A DNA stretch of 64,000 nt, from NCBI GenBank assembly GCA_001600055.1, contig BCIV01000002.1, positions 996,287-1,060,286 of the forward strand, in the 5' to 3' direction. Positions 11,814 to 23,871 of this stretch are shown piece after piece. Below the pieces are notes generated by a model that saw nothing but the letters and a program-made list of their open reading frames with translations, was not told where the DNA came from and searched no databases. Source of the DNA: Filobasidium wieringae (taxonomy: Eukaryota > Basidiomycota > Tremellomycetes > Filobasidiales > Filobasidiaceae). Numbering within the stretch: position 1 is the first letter of the stretch; each line of letters begins with the position of its first letter. A program made the translations under genes and the position numbers.

Positions 11814-13288
11814 ATGCGCTTCTCTTTCGCCGCCGCCGCCCTCGCCCTCTTGGCTCCTCTCGCCTTCGCCGCTCCCTCTCATCACACCACTACTCCCTCC
11901 GTCGAGCTTGACCTCGAGCCCACCTCTTCCCTCCACAACCTCACTGCCCGAACCTTTGTCTCCACCTGGACCTACGACCAGTGTGACCGAGTCCAAGGTT
12001 ACGTCGGCATCTTCCCCTTCGCCGTCTACTACGACCTCGGATGTCTCTGTCTCGGTGACGTCGACACCTTCTGTTACCACAACGGATTGAGCAGCTACAT
12101 CAACTCTTGGATCAGGAAGACCCTCAGCGGTTGTGGTAACTACAAGTACCCTACCGGTTCCCAGCCCACCTGTGATGACCGAGGTGGTTACACTTGTCCC
12201 ATCGCCAAGGACCCCGCGACCGGATTGTGTACCGACAAGGCCGTCTCTTGTGGAAACGGTTACACCCTTCAGAAGGACGGTTCTTGTTGCCCTCGATCCA
12301 CCACCAAGATCAACGGTCAATGTTGCGCTACCACCTGTTCCGGAGCTTCCAACGGTAACTGTTACGGTGCCGCCACCTGTACCAACGGAAAGACCTTGAG
12401 CAACGGACTTTGTTGTGACAGCGGTTCCACCGGATACTCCAAGATCTGTTGTCCTTCCGGTCAAAAGGAGGATACCGCTTCCGGCCAATGTGTCTGCAGC
12501 TCTTCCAGCCAAAAGATGGTCAACGGTGCCTGTGTCGACAAGTGTACCACCGGTATGAGCTGGTGCACTTCCCAGTGCTGCAAGTCCTACATGTCTGAGA
12601 GCAACGGACAGTGTGTCTGCCCCGCCGGTCAGAAGGACAGTGGTAGTGCTTGTGTCGCCGTCTGCACCAACCAGCAAACCTACAACCCCTCCACCAACCA
12701 GTGTGTTCCCAAGGTATGTCTTCCTTACAATCTTTCGACTTCTGAATCGATGTCTGACCTTCATCTTCTTCACTTTAGTGCGGTTCTCCCTTGACTTGGT
12801 CCAGTTCCTCTTACAACCCCAACGGTCTCTGTTGTGAATCCGGCAAGACTTGTCAGAAGACCAAGTGTTGTGCCAGCGGACAGTTCGAGGGTGATGGCGG
12901 TATCTGCTGCAACATCGGTAGCACCGTCGTCAACGGAAAGTGTGTCGCTCCTTCCGCCGCTCCCAAAAAGGCCAGGCGATCCGTCGGAGGTTCCACCCGT
13001 GCCCAAAAGCCCATCGACAAGGCCTACTTGAAGATCGACGAGAAGCTCTGCCCCAAGAACTTGTCCGCTTGTCCCGTCCCTGGAGCCAAGTCTAGCTCGA
13101 GCTACGAGTGCTTGGACTCTTTCACCGATATCAACTCTTGTGGAGGATGCACTTCCATGGGACGTGGTCAGGACTGCACCACCATCACCGGTGCCAAGTG
13201 GATGGGATGCGAGCAGGGATCCTGTGTCGTCTACTCTTGTCGACCAGGATTCAAGCTTGTCGGCACCAACCAGTGCGAGAAGATCTAA
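11814..13288 (+). CDS. Secreted Cys-rich protein with C-terminal Cpl1-like domain
   Basis: This is a 469-aa protein from two exons (11814-12713 and 12779-13288), closing exactly. It has a signal peptide of about 20 residues ending AFA. A conserved N-terminal module follows, then an extended series of C-C and C-x-C repeats resembling small disulfide-rich knots. The C-terminal domain of about 80 residues (starting LCPKNLSACPVPG, with SCGGC and SCRPGFK motifs) is characteristic of the basidiomycete Cpl1 family. Cryptococcus Cpl1 is a secreted protein reported to act on host macrophages; that is family knowledge and does not establish a role here. Codon use is strongly biased to C-ending codons, unlike its neighbours, which suggests high expression. 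It could equally be a wall-associated structural protein. Confidence 0.85.
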
Positions 13289-13979
13289 TCCTCGCCGCTC
13301 GACATGCCATCTCCTTCCATCACGACACCCTCACCAACATAGAAAATCATTCCGGACCTCAGGATGCGTATCGCTTTACTCTCCCTTTATCATATTACCT
13401 AGATAAGAGACACATAATCTCTCCACACGTTCTCTCATAATCCTACCCAGGACCGTTGTATCCTACTAGCTCTACTAGCCTAATAGCTGTACCTCTGTGA
13501 ACATTATTGCATGTTATCTCAGCTATCTTTCGTCTCCAGTCCGCCTTAACTCCGCGTCCAGCTCTACTTGGTCACGTGCCCATCAGTTAAACTCCGCTCT
13601 ACGTCCGCAACCGAGGCCAAGTCAGCTGAGAAGCGGATGCAGATGAAGGAATCATCATCGCTTGTAGAAGTTTCGCTTGGCGCTAGCCCAATTTCTCCTT
13701 TTTGCACGTCGTCGTTCCCTCAGCCCCGGCTCAGACAACGACCAATGATGCTCACACTCGCTCTCCCCGCAATCGCACTCCTCCCTCTCTCTCTCGATAA
13801 ACGATAAAGCCTACACCATATATAGATCCACCCGAATCCCCATCATCAGCCTTCACCGAACGATACCCCACTCTCCTCTCTTACCCTGATCGTCTCTGAC
13901 GAACTCGAATCCGAAGCTCATCACCTCACCTCACCTCACCTCACCTCATCTTCTCCCTCTTACCTACCTCTCTCCCATC
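13289..13979. promoter_or_regulatory. Spacer with TATA box and (CACCT)n repeat in 5' leader
   Basis: The spacer contains the 3' UTR of the Cpl1-like gene. It also holds a TATATA element at 13819-13824 and a CT-rich leader with about five tandem CACCT units near 13922-13947, just before the permease ATG at 13980. No further gene was found. Confidence 0.6.
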
Positions 13980-16084
13980 ATGTCTCAACCTGTAGACGTC
14001 GCCGAGGTCAGCCTGACTCCTCTCAAGGACCGAAGGTCGCCCAGTGGGAAGGGCGATCTCGATGAAGACAGCAGCTTGCAAGCTCGTGAGGCCTCTCCCG
14101 CTGAGATCGAGGACGCCGTCTTTGGTCAAGTCAACGAGGATGGTCCCAATTACAAAAACGTGAGTCGCTACAGTCTTGTCTCTGAGACGTTGCTATATCT
14201 AATGGCGATCTTGCTCCACACGTACAGTTAGGATGGATGGGAGCTACCGTATTGATGGTCAAGGCTCAGGTCGGATTGGGAGTGCTCTCGCTCCCCTTCA
14301 CCTTCCATGTCCTTGGTCTGATCCCTGGTATCATCGTCTTACTGGTCATCGCTGTGTTTTGGACTTGTAAGCAGATGAATCAGATTCATATCGTACAGAC
14401 AGCTCCAACACTGATGACCGTCATTGCGGAACAGACGGAGGATACGTTCTCGGTCAATTCAAGCACAACCACCCCGAAGTTTACTCCATCGCCGACGTTG
14501 GTGAAATCGTTGCAGGGAAATTCGGTCGATACCTATGTGCAGGTGTTTACTGGCTCTGTAAGTCTTTACCGCCCTTTCCGCAAAAAACATGCCGAAGTCG
14601 AGATTCTCATTCACGCGCGCGACTGGTATTCATTCACAGGGATGACGACGGTCGCTGGATCCGCTCTCCTGTCCATCTCCATCGCTCTCAATGCCATCTC
14701 CCTTCACGGAACCTGTACCGCCGTCTTCGTGGCTGTTGCTACCATCGTCGTCTTCCTCTTGGCCAGTATTCAAACTTTGGAGCAGGTCGCTTGGATCACC
14801 TGGTCCGGAGCCGCCAGTTTGGTCATCTCCTGTTAGTCACGCGCGTCTCTCCCGAAATACCGCGAATCAAAGCTAACAATATCGACGGCCTCCCTTAGTG
14901 CTCGTCGTCACTATTGGTGTCGGTGTTCGTGACCGACCTGCTGCTGCTCCCCAGGTTGGTGACTATGAGAAGGGCTTCCAAATCATCGGCAACCCCACTT
15001 TCGCCGCTGCCATGAGCTGTGTTGGACAGCTCAGTTTCGCTTTCGCTGGAACTCCCGCTTAGTCAGTCCATCCTGCAGAGTAATTCCGCCCATTCTGGCT
15101 GACGTTTGCCGCTTAAAATAATAGCTTGGCCATCATGTCCGAGATGAGGGATACAAGGCTCTATACCCGTTCTCTTCTCGCTTGTCAGGGATTCACCGTT
15201 GCCCTCTACATTGTGAGCGTTCACTTGCAGACACGTTGTACTTGTCGCGATTGCTCATCTTTTCTTGCGTACATGCCAGACCATCGGAACCGTCGTGTAC
15301 TACTACTGTGGACAGTGGGTTGCCTCCCCTGCACTTGGTTCTGCCGGTCAGACTATCAAGAGGATCGCATACGGTCTCGCTCTCCCTGCCTTGATCGTTT
15401 CCGGTATCCTCTACATTCACGTAAGTTGCCTCTACCACTATCTGCAGATCAATTACTTACCCTTATTTTCCACTTAGGTTCCCGCTAAGTGGATCTTCTT
15501 GGCTTCACTCAAGGGTTCTAAGCATCTGGGATCCAACACTCCTACGCATTGGGCCGTCTGGTTGGGTTGTGTCGCTGGTTGCGTTCTTTTCTCTTACATC
15601 ATTGCATCGTAAGTGGACAGAGCGCCGATGTACCAAGGTGACCAATTTCTCACCTTTCGTCCCTCTCCAGTGCTATCCCCGTCTTTAACGGTCTCGTTGG
15701 TCTTGTTGGAGCCCTCTTCGGAACTTGTGCGTATCTGATACCCAACCTGATTACTCTCGAACACCATTAATTCCGTGTCTGCTCCAACAGTCCTTTGTAC
15801 CGTCGTTCCCGCTTCCATGTGGTTCCACGACAACTTGCATCAACGAACGATCAACAAATCACTCTCTTACCGACTTCTCTTCGCACTCAATGCTGTTATC
15901 GCTGTGATCGGTATTTTCGTGCTTGGGGCAGGAGTAAGCAGATTGCACCGTTTTCATCCCCTAATAAAGCTGACATCATGGCCTGATCTAGACCTATGGA
16001 AGTGTAGAGGATATCATCACCAGTTACAACGCCGACGGTGGTACAAGCGCCTGGTCATGTGCTGACAACTCCAACTCGAGCTGA
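13980..16084 (+). CDS. Amino-acid permease, Mtr/AVT-type (AAAP family)
   Basis: This is a 482-aa plasma-membrane or vacuolar transporter in eleven exons: 13980-14159, 14228-14366, 14435-14557, 14640-14831, 14899-15061, 15125-15212, 15280-15420, 15478-15608, 15671-15726, 15791-15933, 15992-16084. The phases close. Family signatures are visible: KAQVGLGVLSLP in helix 1, HPEVYSIADVGE, the ALNAISLHG segment, AGTPAYLAIMSEMRD and the C-terminal TYGSVEDII. About eleven hydrophobic segments follow a 60-residue polar N-terminus. The pattern matches the Neurospora Mtr neutral/aromatic amino-acid permease group, so neutral amino acids are the likely substrate (inferred). Two donors are non-consensus (GTTAGT at 14832, GTCAGT at 15062), but both are required by frame. 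Confidence 0.92.
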
Positions 16085-16234
16085 TCAATGGGCACAAAAA
16101 CAAAAGGAGGAGGAAGCTCTTCGATCGATTCGGTATCGATTGTAGCAGGTGAAAGGAAAGACAGAAACAAACACATGTATCAAACATTCGGCATATTTTG
16201 CATGTCTACACATTCGATCTCATTGTTCAGCAGT

Positions 16235-19200
16235 TCAAGCAGTGATCTTACTGGCCTCTAGAGCTTTCAACAGATCCGCAAGCTCAGTCTTCATCTTCAG
16301 CAGCTCTGCTACTTCAGCATCTACATCGCCTTGGGTTTTACCCGTTTTGAGGTCTTTGATGACCTCCTTTTTCACGTCCATCCGCTCCTCCAGCGCTTTG
16401 ACTTCGGGCGTCTTGTTTGCTTCCTTTAGCGCCGCCAGAGCAGCAGCCTGTGCCTTTTGTTCCAACTTCTTCTGCTTGGCAATGGCGCTTTTGGAAAGTC
16501 CGCCCTGGGCAGCAGCGCCGGTAGCGGTGCCCGCACCCGTAGCGCTTCCAGCCACGGTAGCTGGTCCTGGGTTCTTGCTCGATTCACCCCCGAACCTGTT
16601 CCTCCACTCGTCTTCCATCTTTGGGTCGATTCTCTTGAAGAGATGATCAGGTTTGCCGATCTTATGTCCTGGCAGGATATCGATCGAGAACTTGTTGGGC
16701 AAGCTTCGAGCCGGTGCGTTCAATTGTTCGAGAATACCGTCGGTTGTTGAAGGCATGAATGGATGGAATACGGTTGACAGAAGGTAAATCAAGTTGATAG
16801 CGTTGAGAATCACCTGAGCACATCGCTCAGGGTGGTTGGCCAGAAGGGCGTTATCCAGGGTGTTGTCTTGTAGGTATTGGTTTCCTCTGGCAGAGAGAGC
16901 CATACCAGCAATCAACCCATTTCGGAATTTGAGAGCATCCATAGATGATCGGTAGGTCTCGAGAATCTCATTGACATCCTTGACAAAGTCAGCGTCCAGT
17001 TTGGCTGAGGCGTCCGCAGTGTCTTCAATGATAACATCTCCCCCTTCTAGGTGCTCAGGACCGGGAACAATCGATTCGTACTTCGCAGCAGTGAATTTCA
17101 GGAGCTGCAGAACACCTAGTCAGTACCGTAGTAAATGGCTGATATATCACCGAACTCACTCGGTTGACGAAGTTACCCAGATTATTCAATAGTTCGCTGT
17201 TGTTTCGACTGATAAACTCTCCCCACATGAATTGGGAGTCGGAAGTCTCAGGACGGTTCATAAGGAGGTAATAACGCCAAACGGAAGGCGGGGCGCTAGT
17301 TTCTTTGGCACTGTTACCAAATACACTACAAGCTCGTACATCGAGGTCAGCCAGGTACCGACTGAAGCGTTCAGAGATATTACGTACCCAACATTTCTGC
17401 TCTTGCTGAATTTTCCGTTTTCGTAATTGAGGTATTCTGGTACCGATTGCAGACGTCAGAAGTAGGTCTTACCGAGAAGTGCATTGGAGCTTACGGGTTC
17501 CAGAAATGTTTGTAAGCATGGTCCAGTCACCGCCATCGGCCATCTGTACAGCGGGGAACAGCACAGTGTGGAAGTAGACGTCTGCCAAGATCGACATCAG
17601 CACAACCATACGCAAAGCACTTTGAGGCTGGTAAACGTACTGTCTTTGCCCCTAAGAATAGCAACTCGCGTCAGCATTGTCGACAAACCGCTAAACGGTA
17701 AGGCTACTCACATAAACTGGAACAGCTCGACATCCTTTGGTGCTTTCCACCATTTCTCCCATTCATCAGTGTAGTTGGCTGTTATCGATGGATATCCGAT
17801 GGGGGCGTCCAACTAGCGACCAAGAGGTCCTGAGTTCACTAGCTCGCACACCTGATGTTTGAATGCCAGACTTACCCAAACGTCTGCAAGCAACGAGGAG
17901 TCAGGTTGCATCCAGGCAAGACAAGGGCATTTGACAGATCGACTTACACATGACCTTTCCCTTCATAGCCTCATCCTCCTCCTTGTCGCCAACTTCTGGG
18001 ACAGGTACACCCCAAGTCAAGTCTCGGGTCACAGCGGTTGGTCTCAAACCTCCCTTCATCCTGGGCTCAACGATTTCCCCGTTCGACAGGATAACAGCGT
18101 TGGTCGCCCACTTGCCCTTTTCCCGAGCTGTCTGAAGGAATTCCTCCAACCGCGGCTGAAGCTTGTCTAGTCGAAGACAAGAGTGGGTGGAAGGTTTGGT
18201 GGATACTTTATGATTCTTGTTACGCTTGCATCGGGGCTCCAACAGCTCGGTGGGTGAAGAGAAGGTACCAGCACACTGGTCACACTGATCACCTCGTGCA
18301 TCCTATACCCGAAAATCCTAGCGTGTTAATCCTTGTCATTCATACTCTTCACGCTATACTCACGTCGTATCCACATCGTGGGCAAACACCTTCTACGAAA
18401 CGGTCGGCGAGGAACCTATTGCAAGAGAAGCAAATCAGCTAGTCACCAGCACGTGATCGCTTCCGAAACATACCGTCCTTCATCCTCACAGTATGTCTGC
18501 TCCGCGGTCTCTTGCACAAACAGACCGTTCTTATGGATGTTCAAGTAGATCGCTTGAACGAGTCTGTTGCAGTAGCCCGGCGATTGAGGATTAGGAACGG
18601 CTAACACTCGACGATTCTATCGACACCTACTCAGTCTGCTTTTCCGTAGAAGTTCGTCCGAAATGGTCGAATCCAATCTCGAACCAGCTAAAGTCAAGTA
18701 AAAATACTTAGATACCCTTTTTCTCTTCAGTGCCGGATTGATCTCTTACTCGTAGGTCTCCTTGTGAAGGGCGTGGAATTTGTCACAGAGTTCCCTTGGG
18801 GTTACGCCTTCCTCCAAAGCCTGCGATCAAGCGCTTAGCTGATTGATTCATCAAATGAGATCTTTCCCGGCAGCTCACCTTGGTCTCAGTAGCGGTTCCG
18901 TATTCATCCGTACCACAGATCTGACAATAGTCTTGTCATGAGCTCCCACACGGCGTTTTGCGAGATGCCTCTCTTGCTCACATATAGGGTGGAAATATTC
19001 TGAGTCCTACAGTACCTAGCATAGACATCGGCTGATAGGGTCGAGCCAATGATGTTTCCCAAATGAGGGACATTGTTCACGTCTGAGCCATGAGTAAGAG
19101 TCCTTTAGCTTGGCGTTCGAAGCTTCACAGCATTGTCTTGGAGATACTCACATGGTAGAGCAGAAGTTACCAGAACGTTTCTTTCTCCCTTTTTAGGCAG

Positions 19201-19332
19201 ACTTATCGATACGACTCAGGGTTTGTAGATGAACGCAAAGTCTGTCAAAGCTACTCACACTGGACCGTCCGACTCTGAGCGGACGTTCATCAAAAGCCCT
19301 TCGGCTGGTCTGATTTTTCGACCTTCAGGCAT
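16235..19332 (-). CDS. Methionyl-tRNA synthetase, cytosolic
   Basis: This class I synthetase charges initiator and elongator tRNA-Met. The HIGH-type motif appears as [10 protein letters not shown] near 19040-19080 and the KMSKS loop as GKFSKS near 17420. The anticodon-binding region is encoded around 16700-16940. The middle exon encodes the zinc-ribbon and connective-peptide segment (for example [12 protein letters not shown]). The start ATG at 19332 opens with [11 protein letters not shown] and has no mitochondrial presequence. The gene has about a dozen exons, not all of which I resolved. The last 90 or so residues are Ala/Lys-rich and end in a helical-hairpin segment resembling a WHEP RNA-binding module. 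The next gene upstream in the same orientation makes formyl-THF, a metabolically related product. Confidence 0.95.
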
Positions 19333-19784
19333 GGCTGTTGTAACAGGTAGTATGTATATGCTAGGAAAGTGTCGACTTGCTGTGTGAAGTAGTCGATGGA
19401 CAGCCGAGTAAATCTGGATATTTCGGCAGCTCGACAAACGAATTCCAACCCTTTCAGAGTCTCTGTCTTGCTCATAACGGGCGAGTCACGTTTGATAAGC
19501 AAAAGTCAACAAACGGAGAATGACGTGCTTTCAATCGAACCCGAATTATTATTTTGATCGTTACAGTATGTCTACCTGGGTGTTGAGACTCGTTACAGCG
19601 GAGCAAGAAATATTCTTGTCATCACTTGCTAATGCTATTCTATACGCACAGAAACCGAAATCGGGAGAGGGGAAGATGAAAAGCCAGTTGATAGCCCTAA
19701 ATGTCGTAGCGTGAGGAGAGGTCATGAGAGGATTGATGCGTGCTTTTTTGTTTGGTTTTGGGTTTCCCATCGATCGTTGACCGT
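19333..19784. other. Spacer between C1-THF synthase and MetRS
   Basis: The spacer holds the 5' region of the MetRS gene and the 3' UTR of C1-THF synthase, both on the minus strand. Short frames upstream of the MetRS start are open but show no homology. One could be a uORF; I see no other element. Confidence 0.4.
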
Positions 19785-22700
19785 CTAGAACAAACCGGTG
19801 ATATCACCAGTCTCTGGGTCCAGATCGATATCGTAGAATCCAGGACGGGTGGTAAGACCGGGCATGGTGGACATGTCTCCGACCAAGGGGTAGACAAAGT
19901 TGGCTCCGGCAGACAACCTGACCTTGTTGATGGGCAAGGTGAAGCCGGTGGGGACACCCTTCTTGGAAGCGTCATCGGACAAGGACAAAGCGGTCTTGGC
20001 CATACAGATGGGAAGGTGACCGAACCCTGTAAAAGTCAAATCGACCCGTTAGTAAAGACACGTACACGTCGCTGTTGTCTACACGAAAGGAGACTGACCT
20101 TGACGGGTATAAGTCTCGATCTGTTTCCTGGCCTCCTCGCTGAGCTCGATACCGTCCGCACCGTACATCTCGGTAGCGATGATCCTGATCTTCTCCTCCA
20201 AAGACTTTTCGAGTCCGTACAAGAACTTGAAGTTGGATTCGCCCTCACAGGCCTTGATGACGGCATCGGCGAGAGCGACGGCGCCCTTTCCTCCCTTGGC
20301 CCAGTGGTTGGAAGGAACGGCGTAGTCGGCTCCGTGAGCCAAGGAAAAGTCCTGGACGAGCTGCAACTCGGCAGGGGTATCGGCACTGTGGTCGTGATCG
20401 CAGTTTAGCGAATGTCATGTGGGCGTGACAGGGCGACGAGGACTCACGAGAACTGGTTGACGGCGACGACGACCTTGAGTCCGTACTTCTTGGCGTTCTC
20501 GATGTGCTTGCCCAAGTTGGCACAACCCTTCTCGAGGAGCTCGAGGTTCTCCTTCTGGTAGACCTCGGCCAAAGGCTTTCCGGGGGTGACGGCAGGTCCA
20601 CCTCCGTGCATCTGGAACGAGGTGAGAAAGGATCAGTATGCCTGGACACGGTGTCCGTCATTCGCGAGACGACTCGACTCACCTTCAAGGCTCGGACGGT
20701 AGCGACGATGACGACGGCGTTGGGTTTCAAGCCGGAGACTCGACACTTGATGTTACAGAACTCTACGAGGGCGAATCATCGGATCAGTCCACCCATCCCG
20801 ATCCGGTCGATCGCAAACGCCCCTCGAACTCACTCTCCATCCCGATATCAGCCCCGAATCCTGCCTCGGTGATGACGTATCCGACACGATCGGCATCGTC
20901 ACCCTCCTCGGTCCCGGCCAACTTGAGCGCGATCCTGTCGGCGATGATGGAAGAGTTTCCATGAGCGATGTTCGCGAACGGTCCTGCGTGAACAAAGACG
21001 GGGGTTCCCTCCAAGGTCTGCATGAGGGTGGGCTTGATGGCGTCCTTCATCAGGACGGCCATCGCACCTGCACAACCGACGTCGTCTGCGGTGACGGGAT
21101 CGCCCTTCTTGTCGGTCGCGACGACCATCTTCCCGAGTCTCTCCCTGAGATCGGCGAGATCGGTGGCGAGCGCGAGGACGGCCATGACCTCTGACCCTAC
21201 GGCGATATCGAACTGGGTCTCCCTGGTCTGACCGGATTCGGTGGGCGCCTGTCCGACGGTGATCTTTCGCAGGTAACGATCGTTGGTATCGATCACACGG
21301 TTCCAAGTGACGGTGCTCGCGTCCACGTCGAGCCTGGCAAACTTGGAGACCTCCTCCGGGGTCAGATCGTCCGGGTTGGTCTTTTCGATCCCCAACCTCT
21401 GAAGTCGCCTCAACATGGGAGGAGCAAAAGTCCTGACCCCCTTCTTGGGGGGTACGAGCCTGTTGAACAACCCCTTGTCCGACTGCTGAGACTCGTGGAA
21501 CATCCTGGCGTCGAGCGCGGCGGCCAACAGGTTGTTGGCAGCGGTGACGGCGTGAATATCACCCGTCAAGTGCAGGTTGAATTCGGTCATGGGGATGACC
21601 TGGGAATACCCACCCCCGGCGGCGCCCCCCTTGACGCCGAACGTGGGACCCTGGGAAGGTTGACGAACGCAAGCGATGGCGGTCTTGTCGAGCTCGGCGC
21701 CGAGCGCCTGAGCGAGCCCGATGGTGGTGGTCGATTTCCCCTCTCCCAAAGGGGTCGGGTTGATCCCGGCGACGACGATATACTTTGCGTCCTTCCTCCC
21801 CTTGAGCCTGTCCAAGACGGACAACTCGACCTTGGCCTTGTATTTCCCATAACTCTCGACCTCGTCCGGGATCAATCCCATCTCGCTCGCGACGTCCACC
21901 ACGGGCTTGGGGGTCTGGGCGACGGCGATCTCGATATCGCTCGGGACGTTGTCGAGCAACTTGAGAGCGAGGGGTTTGACCTTGCGCTGCCTGCCTTGCT
22001 CCCATTGACGTTTGGCCGCCTGCAAGGTGTTTTGCATGAGCATGGCGACGGTCATCGGGCCGACACCGCCGGGCACGGGGGTGATGTGAGCCGCGACCTT
22101 GGAGGCGGATTCGTAGTGAACGTCACCGACGAGACGTTGGCCTGATTTCTTGGTAGAATCTGCGGGAGCGCAGCGAACCCGAGGTGTAAGCACTCCAACC
22201 TCGACATCGACACGAGCGAGCCAACGAGAGGACGTACCGGGAATATAATTCGTCCCGACGTCGATCACCACGCAACCCGGTTTGAGCCATTCTCCCCTGA
22301 CGAATTCCGCCTTTCCGATCGCTGCCACGACGATATCCGCCTCCTTGAGCTGTGACCGGTGCGTGATGCGGAGTGAAGTGTAAGTGAGAGTGTGAGTGAA
22401 GAAGGGGATCAGTCGCACAGAGAAAGAAGGAGACGTACGATACTCTCCAACCCCTTGGTACGGGAATGACATTGAGTGACGGTGGCGTCCCTCCTACGCA
22501 AGAGCGCACAGACGGGGGTCCCTACGATATCGGACCGACCGAGGACGACGGCGTTTGCCCCTTCGATCTGGACGCCGGCTGGTGGGCGGTGAAGGAACAA
22601 GGGATACGAGTTTCGAGCGAGTGAATAAACGCAAGGCAAGGCGAGGTAAGAAAAGTGAGCGCGGGACTCACTGGAATCGATCAACCTGATGACTCCCGCA

Positions 22701-23508
22701 GGGGTACAGGGGGTGAAGAGAGGGGTGCTCAGGCGGGAAGACAAATGTCCGATATTCTCCGGGTGAAACCCATCCACGTCCTTGCCCACGCCTACGCTCT
22801 CCACGACCGCCCTCTCCTCCTCCGGTCCGGCCCCTTCGAGCGGTAACTGGACCAGCAGACCGTTCACCGCGGGGGACCCGTTGGCGTGCGTGACGAGCCT
22901 CTCGATCTGCTTGATCCCGTCCGGGCCTTGGGGGATGGAGATGTGTTCCACGGTCATTCCCGATTCTTGGGCGGCTTTCTGTTTCATCCGGATGTAGGTC
23001 GAGGAGGCGGGGGAGGCACCGAGTTGCAGGATCTGGAGGTGCGGGGGTTTGAAGCTGGGGTAGGTCGAGGTGAGGGATTTGATCTCCTCTGCGAGGTCTG
23101 ACCGGATTTGTCTGCGAGTGGGCAAGAGAGGCGGGGTGGAGTGGGGGGGACAGGACGAGGACAGGACGATGAAGATGAGTCTACCATGATCTCTTGTCGA
23201 ATCGACACGGGATCGGGTGGAACGTACTGAGCGATGGCGGTCCCATCGATGACCTTTGCCTGACCGGTCGCTTGTACGGTTTGCATGGGAGCGTCCCCAC
23301 CCTGAGGGTTCTGAGCTTGATCGAGAGGAGACATCGTGGTCGAGTAAGATCTGGCGGTGGTGAGCGATAGAGGAGGGTGGATGTGGATGTGTTGCTGGTG
23401 GTGCTGCACTCGTTGAACTTGTGTGGCCGTTCGGGCGAAAGCGAACGCGGGGTTTAGTCTGAGCTGACGAGGTGTGGACGATCCGAGTGTGATCGCTGCT
23501 CTACGCAT
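19785..23508 (-). CDS. Trifunctional C1-tetrahydrofolate synthase
   Basis: It combines methylene-THF dehydrogenase, methenyl-THF cyclohydrolase and formate-THF ligase. The N-terminal domain shows the YIRMK lysine motif and [10 protein letters not shown]. The ligase domain shows the P-loop TPLGEGKST near 21750 and extends to the C-terminal ITGLF end at 19785. The protein is about 1000 residues, the usual length for the trifunctional enzyme. The first ATG (23508) begins a basic, acid-free segment rich in Arg, His, Ser and Thr that looks like a mitochondrial presequence. A second in-frame ATG (23334-23332) lies just before the conserved part and would give a cytosolic form. The catalytic part is strongly C-biased, so the antisense strand is spuriously open over long stretches. 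Introns cluster in the dehydrogenase third and at the 3' end. Confidence 0.95.
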
Positions 23509-23871
23509 AAGAGAGTCGAGTGTGCGTGTGGGTGGTGGGTGGTGGAGTACTGGTAGCAGTGGTAGTGAGGTATGGTCCAGATGGCAGACAGTGACAGTGG
23601 CAGTGGCAGTGAGTGTGAGTGAGTGTGCTGGGCGTCGCAGCTGTCGCCGTGTGCATCCTCATCGTTGTTTTCCAAGAATCGAGGATTGTTGGAAAAGGAT
23701 TTCCAAGGGATCGTCCATGTTGATGCACCGCGGTTCACCCGCGAATGTCAGTCTCAGTCTCAGTTACGACTCGAGTGATATGGCGTGTACAACTCTTGTT
23801 CGACGCTCATTATCGCTAGACATCCCTCACCACCAACCACCAACCACCAAGCACTACTGACCACCCTCACC
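23509..23871. promoter_or_regulatory. Divergent promoter, C1-THF synthase / SRRM1
   Basis: Some 363 bp separate the two start codons, so both genes probably share a bidirectional promoter. GTGGGTGGTGG-type and CAGTGG-type short repeats occur on the enzyme side, and an ACCAACC-rich leader occurs just before the plus-strand ATG. No clear TATA box was seen. Confidence 0.55.

Noticed and set aside
11790..12773. 327-codon antisense open frame opposite the Cpl1-like gene
   Set aside because: It arises from the C-ending codon bias of the sense gene and has a repetitive Gly/Thr/Val composition without domain or promoter.
21495..22145. 216-codon plus-strand frame inside C1-THF synthase
   Set aside because: It is a shadow of a highly biased coding sequence; the sense strand holds the catalytic motifs.
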